Source: Amycolatopsis balhimycina FH 1894
GTDB taxonomy: Bacteria; Actinomycetota; Actinomycetes; Mycobacteriales; Pseudonocardiaceae
Assembly (NCBI RefSeq): GCF_000384295.1
Contig: NZ_KB913037.1
Span: 4,016,649-4,080,648, forward strand
Direction: 5' to 3'
DNA: 64,000 nucleotides
Position 1 is the first letter of the stretch. Each line of letters opens with the position of its first letter. The notes under the pieces were generated by a model that was not told the origin of the DNA, ran no database searches, and saw only the letters and a list, made by a program, of their open reading frames with translations. The position numbers and the translations under genes are program-made. This document shows, in pieces, positions 51,547 to 59,900 of this stretch.

Positions 51547-52290
51547 CTAGCGGTCGCGTCGCACCAGCACGGCCCAGACCACTTTCCCCCCGCTCCAAGA
51601 CCGCGCACAGCCCCAGCGCCGGGCGGCCCGGACGACCAGCCACAGGCCCAGCCCCGGTTCCGTGCGGGTGAGCCGTTCGTGCAGCACGGCCGGACGCGGG
51701 TCGTCGTCGGCCACCGCCACGGTGAACCTTCCGCGCCGCAGCTCCAGCCGCAGCTGGGGCGTCGATTCCGTGTGCCCGAGCGCGTTCTCCACCAGTTCGG
51801 TCGCCACCATGAGGGCGTCATCGGTGTACTGGAGCACCCCCCACGTCGCGCAGACCCGTTGGACGAACGCCCGGGCGTCGGCCGACGCGGAGGAAGACGG
51901 GGCCAGCAGCCGGACGGCTCGCAGGCTCGGCGGTCGGTCGCGGGCTGCCTCCGCCGCTACGACGTCACGGCAGACCGGTACAGACCGGTGGATGTTCTGG
52001 GCCGCGAAGCCGGCCGCGTGGTCGGCGCGGGTGGTCACGACCGTGAACGGGATCGCCGGCCAGTCGACGATTCGGTCGGCGATCACGGAGAACACCGTCA
52101 TCAGGGTGACGTCGGCGATCTCAAGGCCTTCGATGTCGACGACAACGCTTTCCGGCGCATCTGCGGCGATCCTGAGCACACCATCGCGTAGCTCCGGGTA
52201 GCCGGCCGGGGTGAGCCTGCCGGTCACCACTGCGACAGTCGATTCGGCCCGATGCTCCGCCGCTATGCGAAGACCACTACCAGTGGTCAC
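51547..52290 (-). CDS. STAS-like / HATPase_c anti-sigma type protein
   Basis: A 247-residue protein. Residues about 12-110 resemble a STAS domain (STVAVVTGRLTPAGYPELRDG, VVVDIEGLEIADVTLMTVF). Residues about 120-247 form a GHKL ATPase of the RsbW/SpoIIAB type with the N-box DALMVATELVENALGHTES, a weak G1 region and the G2-like TEPGLGLWLV. Such proteins are usually anti-sigma kinases or their regulators; the STAS-kinase fusion suggests internal control. The GTG at 52290 has AGGTAAG before it. It lies 152 nt downstream of a cassette of very small genes on the same strand. Confidence 0.8.
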   Translation of the reverse strand: MTTGSGLRIAAEHRAESTVAVVTGRLTPAGYPELRDGVLRIAADAPESVVVDIEGLEIADVTLMTVFSVIADRIVDWPAIPFTVVTTRADHAAGFAAQNIHRSVPVCRDVVAAEAARDRPPSLRAVRLLAPSSSASADARAFVQRVCATWGVLQYTDDALMVATELVENALGHTESTPQLRLELRRGRFTVAVADDDPRPAVLHERLTRTEPGLGLWLVVRAARRWGCARSWSGGKVVWAVLVRRDR

Positions 52291-52442
52291 GTGCTTACCT
52301 GGTTTCCGCTTGCGGGCTGCAGAACCGGCGCAACCTGTCCTTCGCCGACGCGCTTTGCCGGATCCTCCGGGGGCCACGCGGGATAAGGGCTCCGGCCCTC
52401 TGGAGCGCCCGGCACCAACCGGACCGGGCGCACATCGGTGGT

Positions 52443-52601
52443 TCACCGCATTCGTTCGGGAATCGTGTCCATGGTGTGCAGTAGTCGCACAGCGAGCGCC
52501 TGACAGGCGGTGTCCGACAATTCTGTGTTCTGTTTCAGAACATCTCGCACCAGTCTGACACGCTGGTCGTACCGGGACGCGAAGGCGGCTTCGGTGGTCA
52601 T
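52443..52601 (-). CDS. 52-residue conserved-looking small protein
   Basis: A small gene with strong signals. GAGAAGGAAA lies about 6 nt before its ATG, and the ATG overlaps the stop of the RGCVC gene (ATGA). The product starts TTEAAFASRYDQRVRLVRDV, continues LKQNTELSDTACQALAVRLL and ends HTMDTIPERMR; it is one or two amphipathic helices. I do not recognise a family. Its coupling to the RGCVC gene and the proximity of a STAS-HATPase gene suggest a small adaptor in a stress-signalling cassette. Confidence 0.7.
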   Translation of the reverse strand: MTTEAAFASRYDQRVRLVRDVLKQNTELSDTACQALAVRLLHTMDTIPERMR

Positions 52602-52813
52602 GATGTTTCCTTCTCAGGTTCGTCGTGTCCGCCGATGCAGACGCATCCGCGGTTGAACCCACCCGCCACGGTGGCCGTGCAGAAACGGCGTGCGATCGGA
52701 TCGTGCGTGTGCTGGGCGTAGTGGCAGGCCGCGCACGCGACGACGGCCGTGCTGCCGGTCGCTGTGACGGCGGAAACCGGCGCCTGGCCCGTTGCTGCTC
52801 CGCCTGGTGTCAC
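52598..52813 (-). CDS. RGCVC-family small cysteine-rich protein
   Basis: A 71-residue protein with a disordered N-terminus and a compact C-terminal motif: VACAACHYAQHTHDPIARRF, then CTATVAGGFNRGCVCIGG. The CxxCH and RGCVC elements with an intervening Cys and several His would suit binding of zinc or another metal. RGCVC-family proteins are annotated in actinobacteria without known function. GTG 52813 is chosen because it overlaps the preceding stop (GTGA); a GTG at 52849 is possible. The downstream gene is coupled by ATGA. Confidence 0.72.
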   Translation of the reverse strand: MTPGGAATGQAPVSAVTATGSTAVVACAACHYAQHTHDPIARRFCTATVAGGFNRGCVCIGGHDEPEKETS

Positions 52814-53025
52814 CGGTGGGCGCGGCGTCCGGACGGGTCCGGTGCCCACGTGCTCGCCGAGCCGGGGCGCCGCTGCGCGACGGGTGCTGCCCCACCGCCG
52901 GTGGACGGTGCCGGGGTGTACACCGGCCGGCGGAACAGGCTCCCGTACCGGTCTTCCGGGGAGGCGGTGAGCGCTCCGGGCCGGGGCTGCTCGGCGATGG
53001 GATGGCTGAACAGCGAACTGTCCAT
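52810..53025 (-). CDS. 71-residue small protein upstream of the RGCVC gene
   Basis: Starts MDSSLFSHPIAEQPRPGAL and continues ASPEDRYGSLFRRPVYTPAP, then becomes Gly/Pro/Arg-rich. The first half has conserved-looking aromatic and charged residues; the rest is probably disordered. AAAGGA is about 22 nt upstream of the ATG, too far for a standard site, so the start is uncertain. The support is the GTGA overlap with the RGCVC gene and the consistent gene direction. Confidence 0.5.
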   Translation of the reverse strand: MDSSLFSHPIAEQPRPGALTASPEDRYGSLFRRPVYTPAPSTGGGAAPVAQRRPGSASTWAPDPSGRRAHR

Positions 53026-53081
53026 TGTGGAAGTACTGATCGAAGGGATCCTTTCGTGGTGCCGCTCGTGGGCGGCGTGGT

Positions 53082-53528
53082 TCAGGACTGCAGCTGCCCG
53101 GCGGCCGGCAATTCCGTGCTGTCGTCGGTGTTGTCCGGGTCTGCGGCGGCCGTGAGAGCGTGCCGTGCGACGTCGGGGCCGGCTTCCGGGGGGACGACCA
53201 GCAGGGTCGTTCGCTGCCGGTCCCAGCCGATCGCCGTCAAGCTGCCGGAGGGCTGCGACCGGAACCCCTCGAGCCGGACGGCGCTGTCGTCGAAGGTGAC
53301 GCGCCGAGGTGGGTTCGGCCAGTCGCCGAGGTGGTAGGTGACCCGGTCGATTCGTCCCAGCCGAGCGGCCAGCGCCGCGAGCAGCCCGGGCAGTTCGGCG
53401 GCCAGATCGCGGGTCGGAGGCCACCATGCTCCGTCGACGTGCCCGGTGGCGGGTGCCGCCGGCTTCAGCCGTAGACGCGGTTCGGTGGCCGGTTGGGTGG
53501 GGAGAGTGGTGTTCGGGCCCGACGTCAT
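53082..53528 (-). CDS. DUF5994 family protein
   Basis: A 148-residue protein. RLRLKPAAPATGHVDGAWWP opens the domain, followed by LAALAARLGRIDRVTYHLGD, WPNPPRRVTFDDSAVRLEGF and LTAIGWDRQRTTLLVVPPEA. These are the conserved blocks of DUF5994, an actinobacterial family of unknown function with several copies per genome. ATG 53528 precedes the conserved part by about 20 residues. It is the first gene of the small-gene cassette, 56 bp upstream of the 71-residue gene. Confidence 0.83.
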   Translation of the reverse strand: MTSGPNTTLPTQPATEPRLRLKPAAPATGHVDGAWWPPTRDLAAELPGLLAALAARLGRIDRVTYHLGDWPNPPRRVTFDDSAVRLEGFRSQPSGSLTAIGWDRQRTTLLVVPPEAGPDVARHALTAAADPDNTDDSTELPAAGQLQS

Positions 53529-53722
53529 GTCGGTGCTCCCGTCTCCGGCCGCTGATTTGCCGGCCGGACTGGGGCCGAGGACGGCGCAGGTTCGATCACT
53601 TGCGCACGAAATGCTCTCGGTCAACACCCAGCGTACGCGACGACTGCGCTGAGTGTGTGAAGAGTGTGACGCATCCGGACGACGAGCCGCCGGCGGCGGC
53701 GGGAAGGGCCGGCCGCGGTCCG

Positions 53723-54874
53723 CTACTCCGCGAGGTGCGGGTACTCCGCCGCGCGGTGCTGGAAGGCCAGCACGGCGGGATTCCGGACGACGCCGTCGCG
53801 GATCTCGATGGCGCGGCGGACGGTTTCGTCACCGTCCCAGGCGGACGGTCCGTCGAGGACTGTCTCCAGGAACGGGAGCAGGGCCTCGCTGTTCTCCCAC
53901 GTGGCCGAGTTCCACAGGTAGGACGGGCTGTGGTCGACGGCGTAGTACGTGATGCCGTCGCCGACCACGAACGCCGGGTCGGCGAACGTGGTGGTCCGCG
54001 CCCAGCTGAAGCCCATGCCATCGTCGCAGGAGACGTCGACGATGAGGCTGCCGGGCGCGAACGCGGCGAGGTCGTCCTCGAGGAGGAAGGTCAACGGCGC
54101 GGCGGTGTCCTGCAGGACGCAGTTGACGACGATGTCGTGTTCGGCGAGGAACCCCGCCAGCGGTACCCGGCCGCGGTCGGTCAGGGCGTGGCTGCGGCGG
54201 GGGTCGCCGGGGTTGTTCACGTCGTGCTCGAACTGCACCATCGTCGCGGAGTGGATCGGCGAGCCGACCGCGGTGACGTCGCGGCCGGTGAGCACGCGCA
54301 CGTCGTGCACGCCGTGCGCGTTGAGCGCGGTCACCGCTCCCCGCGCGGTCGCCCCGAAGCCGATCACCACCGCCCGCAATCGGCGGCCGTAGTCGCCGGT
54401 CGAGCCGATCACCTGCAGGGCGTGCAGCACCGAGGAGTAACCGGCCAGTTCGTTGTTCTTGTGGAAGACGTGCAGGCCGAACGAGCCGTCGCGGTTCCAG
54501 TGGTTCATCGCCTCGAAGGCGATCAGCGTCAACCGGCTGTCGATGGCCAGCTGGGTGAGCTCGCGGTCCTGGACGCAGTGCGGCCAGCCCCACAGCACCC
54601 GGCCCGGCCGCAGTTCGGCGACGTCCTGCGGCAGCGGTTTGGCCAGCAGGATGACGTCGCACTCGGCGATGAGCTGTTCCCGCGTGCGCATCCCGGCGAC
54701 GGCGCCTGCCAGCTGGGTGTCGGGGACGCCGAAGGCTTCGCCGTAGCCGTGTTCGAGATAGATGCGGTCACGGATGCCTGCGTCGATTCGCTCGACGTGG
54801 CGGGGGTGGATCGGCAATCGGCGTTCACCCGCTTTCCGCGAATGCGCGATGACGCCGAGGGTGAGCTGGTGCAC
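53723..54874 (-). CDS. N5-(carboxyethyl)ornithine synthase-like dehydrogenase
   Basis: A 383-residue protein of the alanine dehydrogenase/PNT superfamily. The N-terminal domain reads LGVIAHSRKAGERRLPIHPRHVE and ECDVILLAKPLPQDVAEL; the NAD(P)-binding domain has AVVIGFGATARGAVTALNAHG. It resembles N5-(carboxyethyl)ornithine synthase, which reductively joins pyruvate and ornithine. Relation to saccharopine-type enzymes is the alternative. The GTG at 54874 has AAAGGGG 5 nt upstream. It starts 27 nt after the desaturase stop, with a short palindrome between, so cotranscription is possible. Confidence 0.8.
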   Translation of the reverse strand: MHQLTLGVIAHSRKAGERRLPIHPRHVERIDAGIRDRIYLEHGYGEAFGVPDTQLAGAVAGMRTREQLIAECDVILLAKPLPQDVAELRPGRVLWGWPHCVQDRELTQLAIDSRLTLIAFEAMNHWNRDGSFGLHVFHKNNELAGYSSVLHALQVIGSTGDYGRRLRAVVIGFGATARGAVTALNAHGVHDVRVLTGRDVTAVGSPIHSATMVQFEHDVNNPGDPRRSHALTDRGRVPLAGFLAEHDIVVNCVLQDTAAPLTFLLEDDLAAFAPGSLIVDVSCDDGMGFSWARTTTFADPAFVVGDGITYYAVDHSPSYLWNSATWENSEALLPFLETVLDGPSAWDGDETVRRAIEIRDGVVRNPAVLAFQHRAAEYPHLAE

Positions 54875-54889
54875 GTGGGCCCCTTTTGC

Positions 54890-54903
54890 TAGACCACAGT
54901 CTA
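54890..54903. promoter_or_regulatory. TAGAC-N4-GTCTA palindrome upstream of the ornithine synthase-like gene
   Basis: TAGAC (54890-54894) and GTCTA (54899-54903) flank CACA, 16 bp before the GTG at 54874 and overlapping the desaturase stop codon. The half-sites equal those of the tandem operators at 12843-12881, with one extra spacer base. A regulatory role is a guess. Confidence 0.4.
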
Positions 54904-55992
54904 AGCACGCGGCGAGTACGGTGCTCCGCTCGCGGGGTTCCGGCCGTCGGCTGGGTGGTACTGCGGGTGTTTTCGGGCGGATGTTCCGGCAGGCAGGCCG
55001 CGTTCGGGGTTGCCGAACCCGCGGGGTGCCGATGTGAAGCCGGGGTTGAGCTTGCGGGCCAGGCGTTCGGGCTTGGGCCAGCGGACGTCGGTGGCCCAGC
55101 CGAGCTTTTCGAAGAGCCAGATCAGGCGTGCGGACATGTCGAGCTGGCCGCGGCGGACGCCGTGGCGGGCGCCGGTGGGGTCGGCGTGGTGGGAGTTGTG
55201 CCACGACTCGCCCATGGACGCGATGGCCAGCGGCCAGAAGTTCGCGGACTTGTCGCGAGCGGCATAGGGCCGGTCGCCGATCAGGTGGCACAGGGAGTTC
55301 ACCGACCAGGTGACGTGGTGCAGCACGGCCACCCGGACCAGGCCGGCCCAGAAGAACGCGGTCAGCGCGCCCCACCAGGACATCGTCACCAACCCGCCGA
55401 TCAACGCCGGGGCAAGCAGAGTGACGACCGTGAGCGCGGGGAACCAGCGATCGATCCGGACGAGGTCGCGGTCGGCGAGCAGGTCCGGCGCGAAGCGCTG
55501 GGCGTTGGTCTTCTCGCGGTCGAACAGCCAGCCCATGTGGGCGTGCCAGAAACCCTTGGCGAGCGCGGCGGCGGACGTGCCGTAGCGCCAGGGGGAGTGC
55601 GGATCACCGTCGCGGTCGGCGTAGGCGTGGTGACGGCGGTGATCGGCGACCCAGCCGATCACCGGGCCCTGCATGGCCATGCTGCCCGCGACGGCGAGCG
55701 CGATCCGCAGCCCGCGGTTCGCCTTGAACGCGCCGTGGGTGAAGTAGCGGTGGAATCCGATCGTCACCCCGAGCCCGGTCAGGAAGTAGAACCCGGCGGT
55801 CAGTGCGACGTCGGTCCAGCTCAGGCCCCAGCCCCACGCGAACGGCACCGCCGCGGCCAGCGCCAGCAGCGGCACCACCGCGAACAGCTTGACGAGGAAG
55901 GTCTCGGTGCGGGTCTTCTCGCCCGCCAGCATCGGCTGCACGGCCTTGGCCGGGCGCGCTGACCGACGTTCGATGGTCTCTGTCATCTCCAT
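54901..55992 (-). CDS. acyl-CoA / fatty-acid delta-9 desaturase
   Basis: A 363-residue membrane desaturase. Three histidine boxes bind the di-iron centre: GFHRYFTHG, DHRRHHAYAD and SWHNSHHADP. Hydrophobic pairs at about 38-85 and 185-225 anchor it in the membrane. It lacks a C-terminal cytochrome b5 domain, so an external electron donor is needed. The C-terminal 60 residues are Pro/Gly/Arg-rich and probably disordered. ATG 55992 has AGGAAGAG just upstream; ATG 55986 is an alternative. It is divergent from a DUF6292 gene. Confidence 0.92.
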   Translation of the reverse strand: MEMTETIERRSARPAKAVQPMLAGEKTRTETFLVKLFAVVPLLALAAAVPFAWGWGLSWTDVALTAGFYFLTGLGVTIGFHRYFTHGAFKANRGLRIALAVAGSMAMQGPVIGWVADHRRHHAYADRDGDPHSPWRYGTSAAALAKGFWHAHMGWLFDREKTNAQRFAPDLLADRDLVRIDRWFPALTVVTLLAPALIGGLVTMSWWGALTAFFWAGLVRVAVLHHVTWSVNSLCHLIGDRPYAARDKSANFWPLAIASMGESWHNSHHADPTGARHGVRRGQLDMSARLIWLFEKLGWATDVRWPKPERLARKLNPGFTSAPRGFGNPERGLPAGTSARKHPQYHPADGRNPASGAPYSPRA

Positions 55993-56131
55993 CGCTCTTC
56001 CTGCTGATGTACCTGTTCACCGGATTTTGTGGCGATTACTAGGGATTAGCCCCCTGATGACGGTCTAAACCCGACGATCTGCACCGACGGCCGCCCGGCA
56101 CGCCGGCCGGATGGCCTCTAGCGTGGCGAGC

Positions 56132-56590
56132 ATGGAGCACGTCGAACCCGATACCCGCACCCTCGAGCGCGGTCTGAGCGAGTACGTGGGCGCGGTCGCG
56201 GCGGCGGTCGGTGTTCCGGACGAGAGCATGACGGTGGAGATCAGCGACACGGCCACCGCCTACCTCGGGCTGCCCGGGCGCTGGCGCGACCGGCCCGACC
56301 ACGACGTCATGCTGGTCTGGAGCGAACGGCGCGGGTGGTCGCTCGCGGTGGAAACCGACCCCGGCGACGCCCCGGTCCTCATCGCGCACTACGGCGGTGA
56401 CGACCTCGTGCCGCCGCCGGGCGCGGTCGCGCGGTTCGTCGCCGGCGCCGTCGCTGGGCACCACACCGGCCGGGAGCGTCCTGGCCCCGCGACCGCCCTG
56501 ACCCGCAGGTCGCTGACCGAGCGGCTGAAGCCCTATCTCCGTCGCTCGCCGCGGCTATGTCCTGGATCTTCGACCCGGTCCGCACCGTGA
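56132..56590 (+). CDS. DUF6292 family protein with altered C-terminus
   Basis: A 152-residue protein. LERGLSEYVGAVAAAVGVP, then TAYLGLPGRWRDRPDHDVML and GWSLAVETDPGDAPVL match DUF6292, an actinobacterial family of unknown function. Its usual end, LTRRSLTERLKPYLR, is present, but 15 further residues (RSPRLCPGSSTRSAP) read into the antisense of a truncated GAF gene, implying a deletion junction near 56535. A TAGCGT -10-like box lies 9 nt before the ATG. ATG 56111 is upstream of that box and less likely. Confidence 0.76.
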   Translation: MEHVEPDTRTLERGLSEYVGAVAAAVGVPDESMTVEISDTATAYLGLPGRWRDRPDHDVMLVWSERRGWSLAVETDPGDAPVLIAHYGGDDLVPPPGAVARFVAGAVAGHHTGRERPGPATALTRRSLTERLKPYLRRSPRLCPGSSTRSAP

Positions 56591-56786
56591 TCGCGGCACC
56601 GTCGACGCCGGCCTCGGCCACCGCGATGGCGCACACCGCCCCGGCCCAGCCGACCCGAGCGGGTGCGCGCTCGCTGACCAGCCGCCAGAGCTGCTCACGG
56701 CGTCCACCGCCGGTACCTCCGCACGTCCGGCGACCACAGGACGGAGACGCACCTCCGTCAGGCTCCATCCTTGCGGGTGGCGGCAT
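56535..56786 (-). pseudogene. 5' remnant of a GAF-domain regulator gene
   Basis: Reading the minus strand, codons give REQLWRLVSERAPARVGWAG, AVCAIAVAEAGVDGAAITVR and IQDIAAASD. This is the opening of the GAF domain seen in actinobacterial GAF-ANTAR regulators. After AAASDG the homology stops and the sequence passes into the 3' end of the DUF6292 gene. The remaining GAF and output domain are gone. A deletion that fused two neighbouring genes tail to tail explains both ends. Confidence 0.68.
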
Positions 56787-56808
56787 CCGACACGGCTGTC
56801 CTTGACGG

Positions 56809-56988
56809 TCAGCACAGTCGTGCCCGAGTCTGGGATCGGAGCAGTTCGGCCCGCTGTCGGGCGGCTTTCGCGTCGGCGTACGCGCGTACCGCGGTCGCCG
56901 CCAGCCGGTCCGCTCGCTCCTCCAGGCTTTCCGCTTTGACGACGGCCCGGGCGATGGAGGCGACGCGGTTCTCGATTTCGTCGCGCAT
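56809..56988 (-). CDS. 59-residue helical small protein downstream of the hybrid kinase
   Basis: Starts MRDEIENRVASIARAVVKAE, continues SLEERADRLAATAVRAYADA and ends AAELLRSQ-type Arg-rich helix (KAARQRAELLRSQTRARLC). AGAGGA precedes the ATG, which lies 7 nt after the hybrid-kinase stop, so the two are cotranscribed. It is predicted as a single long amphipathic helix. I do not recognise a family. A small partner of the kinase is a possibility based only on position. Confidence 0.66.
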   Translation of the reverse strand: MRDEIENRVASIARAVVKAESLEERADRLAATAVRAYADAKAARQRAELLRSQTRARLC

Positions 56989-56995
56989 GTTCCTC

Positions 56996-59900
56996 TTAGG
57001 GCTCAGCCACCGGACCGGGGACTTCGGTCGCGGTGCCGACCCACTCGACGACTTCGCCGTTGTCGTCGAAGAGGGGGACGGCCCGGGAGTGGGTCCAGCC
57101 GAGGGTGCCGTCGGCGCGGCGGACGCGGTGGACGGCGTCGAACACGTTCTTGGTGCGCACGGCCTCGTCGATCGCGGCGAGCACGCCGGGCTGGTCGTCC
57201 GGGGCGATGTAGCTGTCGAGCCAGGAGTGGCTGGGGGCGGTGGTGTCGGCGATGAACCCGCGGCCGTCGAGCCCGCGCATCTCGCTCCAATCGGGATTCA
57301 TCCGGTAGACCGCGTCGAAGGTGGCCGCGACGAGGGCGCGGAACCGGCGGTCGCCGATTTCCCGGACGCGGCGGCGTTCGAGCTGGGCGGCGACGCGGGC
57401 GACCAGCTCGCTGGGTGCGAACGGCTTGACCAGGTAGTCGTCGGCACCGGCGGTGAGGCCCTCGACGGTGGCTTCCTCGCCGGCACGGGCGCTGAGCATG
57501 ATCAGCGGCACCTCCCGCAGCGCGGGGTCGGCCCGCAGGCGGTGGGCCAGTTCCAGCCCGTCCATTTCCGGCATCATGACGTCGGCGACGATCAGGTCGG
57601 GCGGGTCCCGGCGGGCCGACTCCAGCGTCTGCTGCGCGTCGCCGACGGCGTGGACGTGCCAGTTCGGTGACAGGAGCCGGGTGAGGTAGTCCCGCATGTC
57701 GCGGTTGTCGTCGACGACCAGCAGCCGTGCGCGGTCAGGCTGCGCTGGGGCCGGTGTGTCGTCGGTGTGGGTGTCCCAGTGCTCCGCGGCCTCAGCGAGG
57801 GCGACGGCGGTGGCGCGGTGGATGCGGCCGGAACCGGGCTTCTCGGCGGTCCGGGACTCCCGGCGCGAGATCCACACGGTGAACTCGCTGCCCTCGCCCA
57901 CGGTGCTGCGCACCTTGACCCGGCCGTGCAGGAGCCGGGCGAGCTCGTGGACCAGCGCCAGGCCGATGCCGGCGCCGTCGTGGGTGCGCGAGCGGGTGGC
58001 GGGGGCGCGGTGGAAGCGGGTGAACACCTTGGCCAGCTCGTCTTCCGGGATGCCGACCCCGGTGTCGCGCACGACGAGCTGAACGTGCTGAGGCAGCTCG
58101 CGCAAGGTGATGGTGATCGTGCCGGTGAAGGTGAACTTCACGGCGTTCGACAACAGGTTGGCGACGATCTTCTCCCACATCTCCGGGTCGACCGGGACCG
58201 GCGCGCTCAGGGGCGGGCAGTCGACCTCCAGGGTGATCCCGGCGTGGTCGGTCGCGCCGCGGAAGGTGCTGGCGATGTCTTCGGTGGCCTGGGCGAGGTC
58301 GGTGGGTTCGGACCGGGCCCGCAGGCGGCCCGCCCCGATTTGCGAGAAGTCGAGCAGGGTTTCGACCATGCCCAGCAGCCGGCGGGCGTTGCGGGCGGCG
58401 ATGTCGACCTGGTCACGCAGGTGGGCGGGCAACTCCGACACGGGTGCGGCGAGGTCGTCGAGGGGAGCGAGCAGCAGGGTGAGCGGGGTGCGCAGCTCAT
58501 GGCTGACGGTGGACAGGAACTGCGTTTTGACGCGGTCGAGTTCGGCCAGCTGGTCGATCCGTTCGCTCTGGCGCCGGCGGTGTACCGCGTCGGTGAGCGC
58601 GGCGGTGGCCTGGGCGGCGACCAGGCCGAGGAAGTGCCGGTAGGTCTCGTCCAGCGGCAGCCGCGGGCTCACGCCGAGGATCAGCACCCCCGCGGGTGCG
58701 CGGGCGGGGGTTTCGCCGAGTGGGAAGAGCATCGCGGACCCGGGTTCTTCGTCGTCCGCGCCGACGGTCACCCCGCGGAAGGCGTGTGCCAGATCGGTCG
58801 TGAGGACGGGTTCGCCGGTCGCCACCAGCTCGGCCAGCGGCCACTTCGGCCGCCGCCAGGACAGCAACGCGGTGTGCGGCGCCAGCGGCCCGCCGGCCGG
58901 GGTGCCCACGGTGGCCACGAGTTCCGCCCGCTGCCGCGTCGGGTCGGTGAGGTAGCCGGCGGCGAAGGGGATGTCGGGGGCGTCGTCGCCGAGCGCCCCA
59001 ATGAAGGTTTCGAGCGCCGCGCGCCCGGACGCCGACTTCCTGGTGTACCCGGCGAGAGTGCTCAGCAGGTCGAGGCGGCGACGGCCGAGCATTTCGTGCG
59101 TCGTCTCGATGGCCGTGACCAGCACGCCCGCCGGTGCCGGGCCGTCTCCGCGCAGGGGGCTGAAGGTCAGGTCGAACCAGGCGTTCTCGGTGTCGCCGTG
59201 CCGGGTGATCGGGTAGAGCGCGTCCTTGAGCGAGACGGCTTCCCCCGCCAGCGCCCGCCGGTAGCGGGGTTCGTTGAGGTGCCAGACCTCCGGCCAGCAC
59301 TCCCGGTTGGCCTGGCCGAGGCCGGCGGGGTGCTTGGCACCCATCACCAGCCGGTAGGCGTCGTTGTAGAATTGCAGCAGATCCGGGCCCCACAGCACGC
59401 ACATCCCCACCGGGCTGTCGAGCACCGTCCGGACCAGGGTGACCAGCTGCGCCGGCCACTGCCGCACCGGCCCCAGCGGCGTCTGGCTCCAGTCGACCTT
59501 CCGCGCCAGCGTGGCGACTTCGCCGGTCCCGGCGAACACGACGTCGGCGCCGGGGCGGTCCCCGGCGCCCCGGGGCAGCAGGCCGCCCTGCGCGACGTCC
59601 CACAGCACCGGCCCGATCTCGGGCAGGTCGAGCACCAGGTTCGCCACGCCCGCTTCGGACACGGCCCGCGGCATCGACGAGTACTCGGCGGACTGCTCGC
59701 TCTGCGCGATGACGGTTCCACCCGCCTTCTTGATCGCCCGGGCCCCGGCCAGGCCGTCGTGGCCCATGCCCGACAGCACCACGGCCACCGCGCGCTCGCC
59801 GACCGAGCCGGCGAGGGAGGCCAGCAACACGTCGAGCACGCCGCCGGAACCGGGACCGGTGGCCGGGGCCAGCGACAGCGTGCCGTCCGGCAGCAACTCG

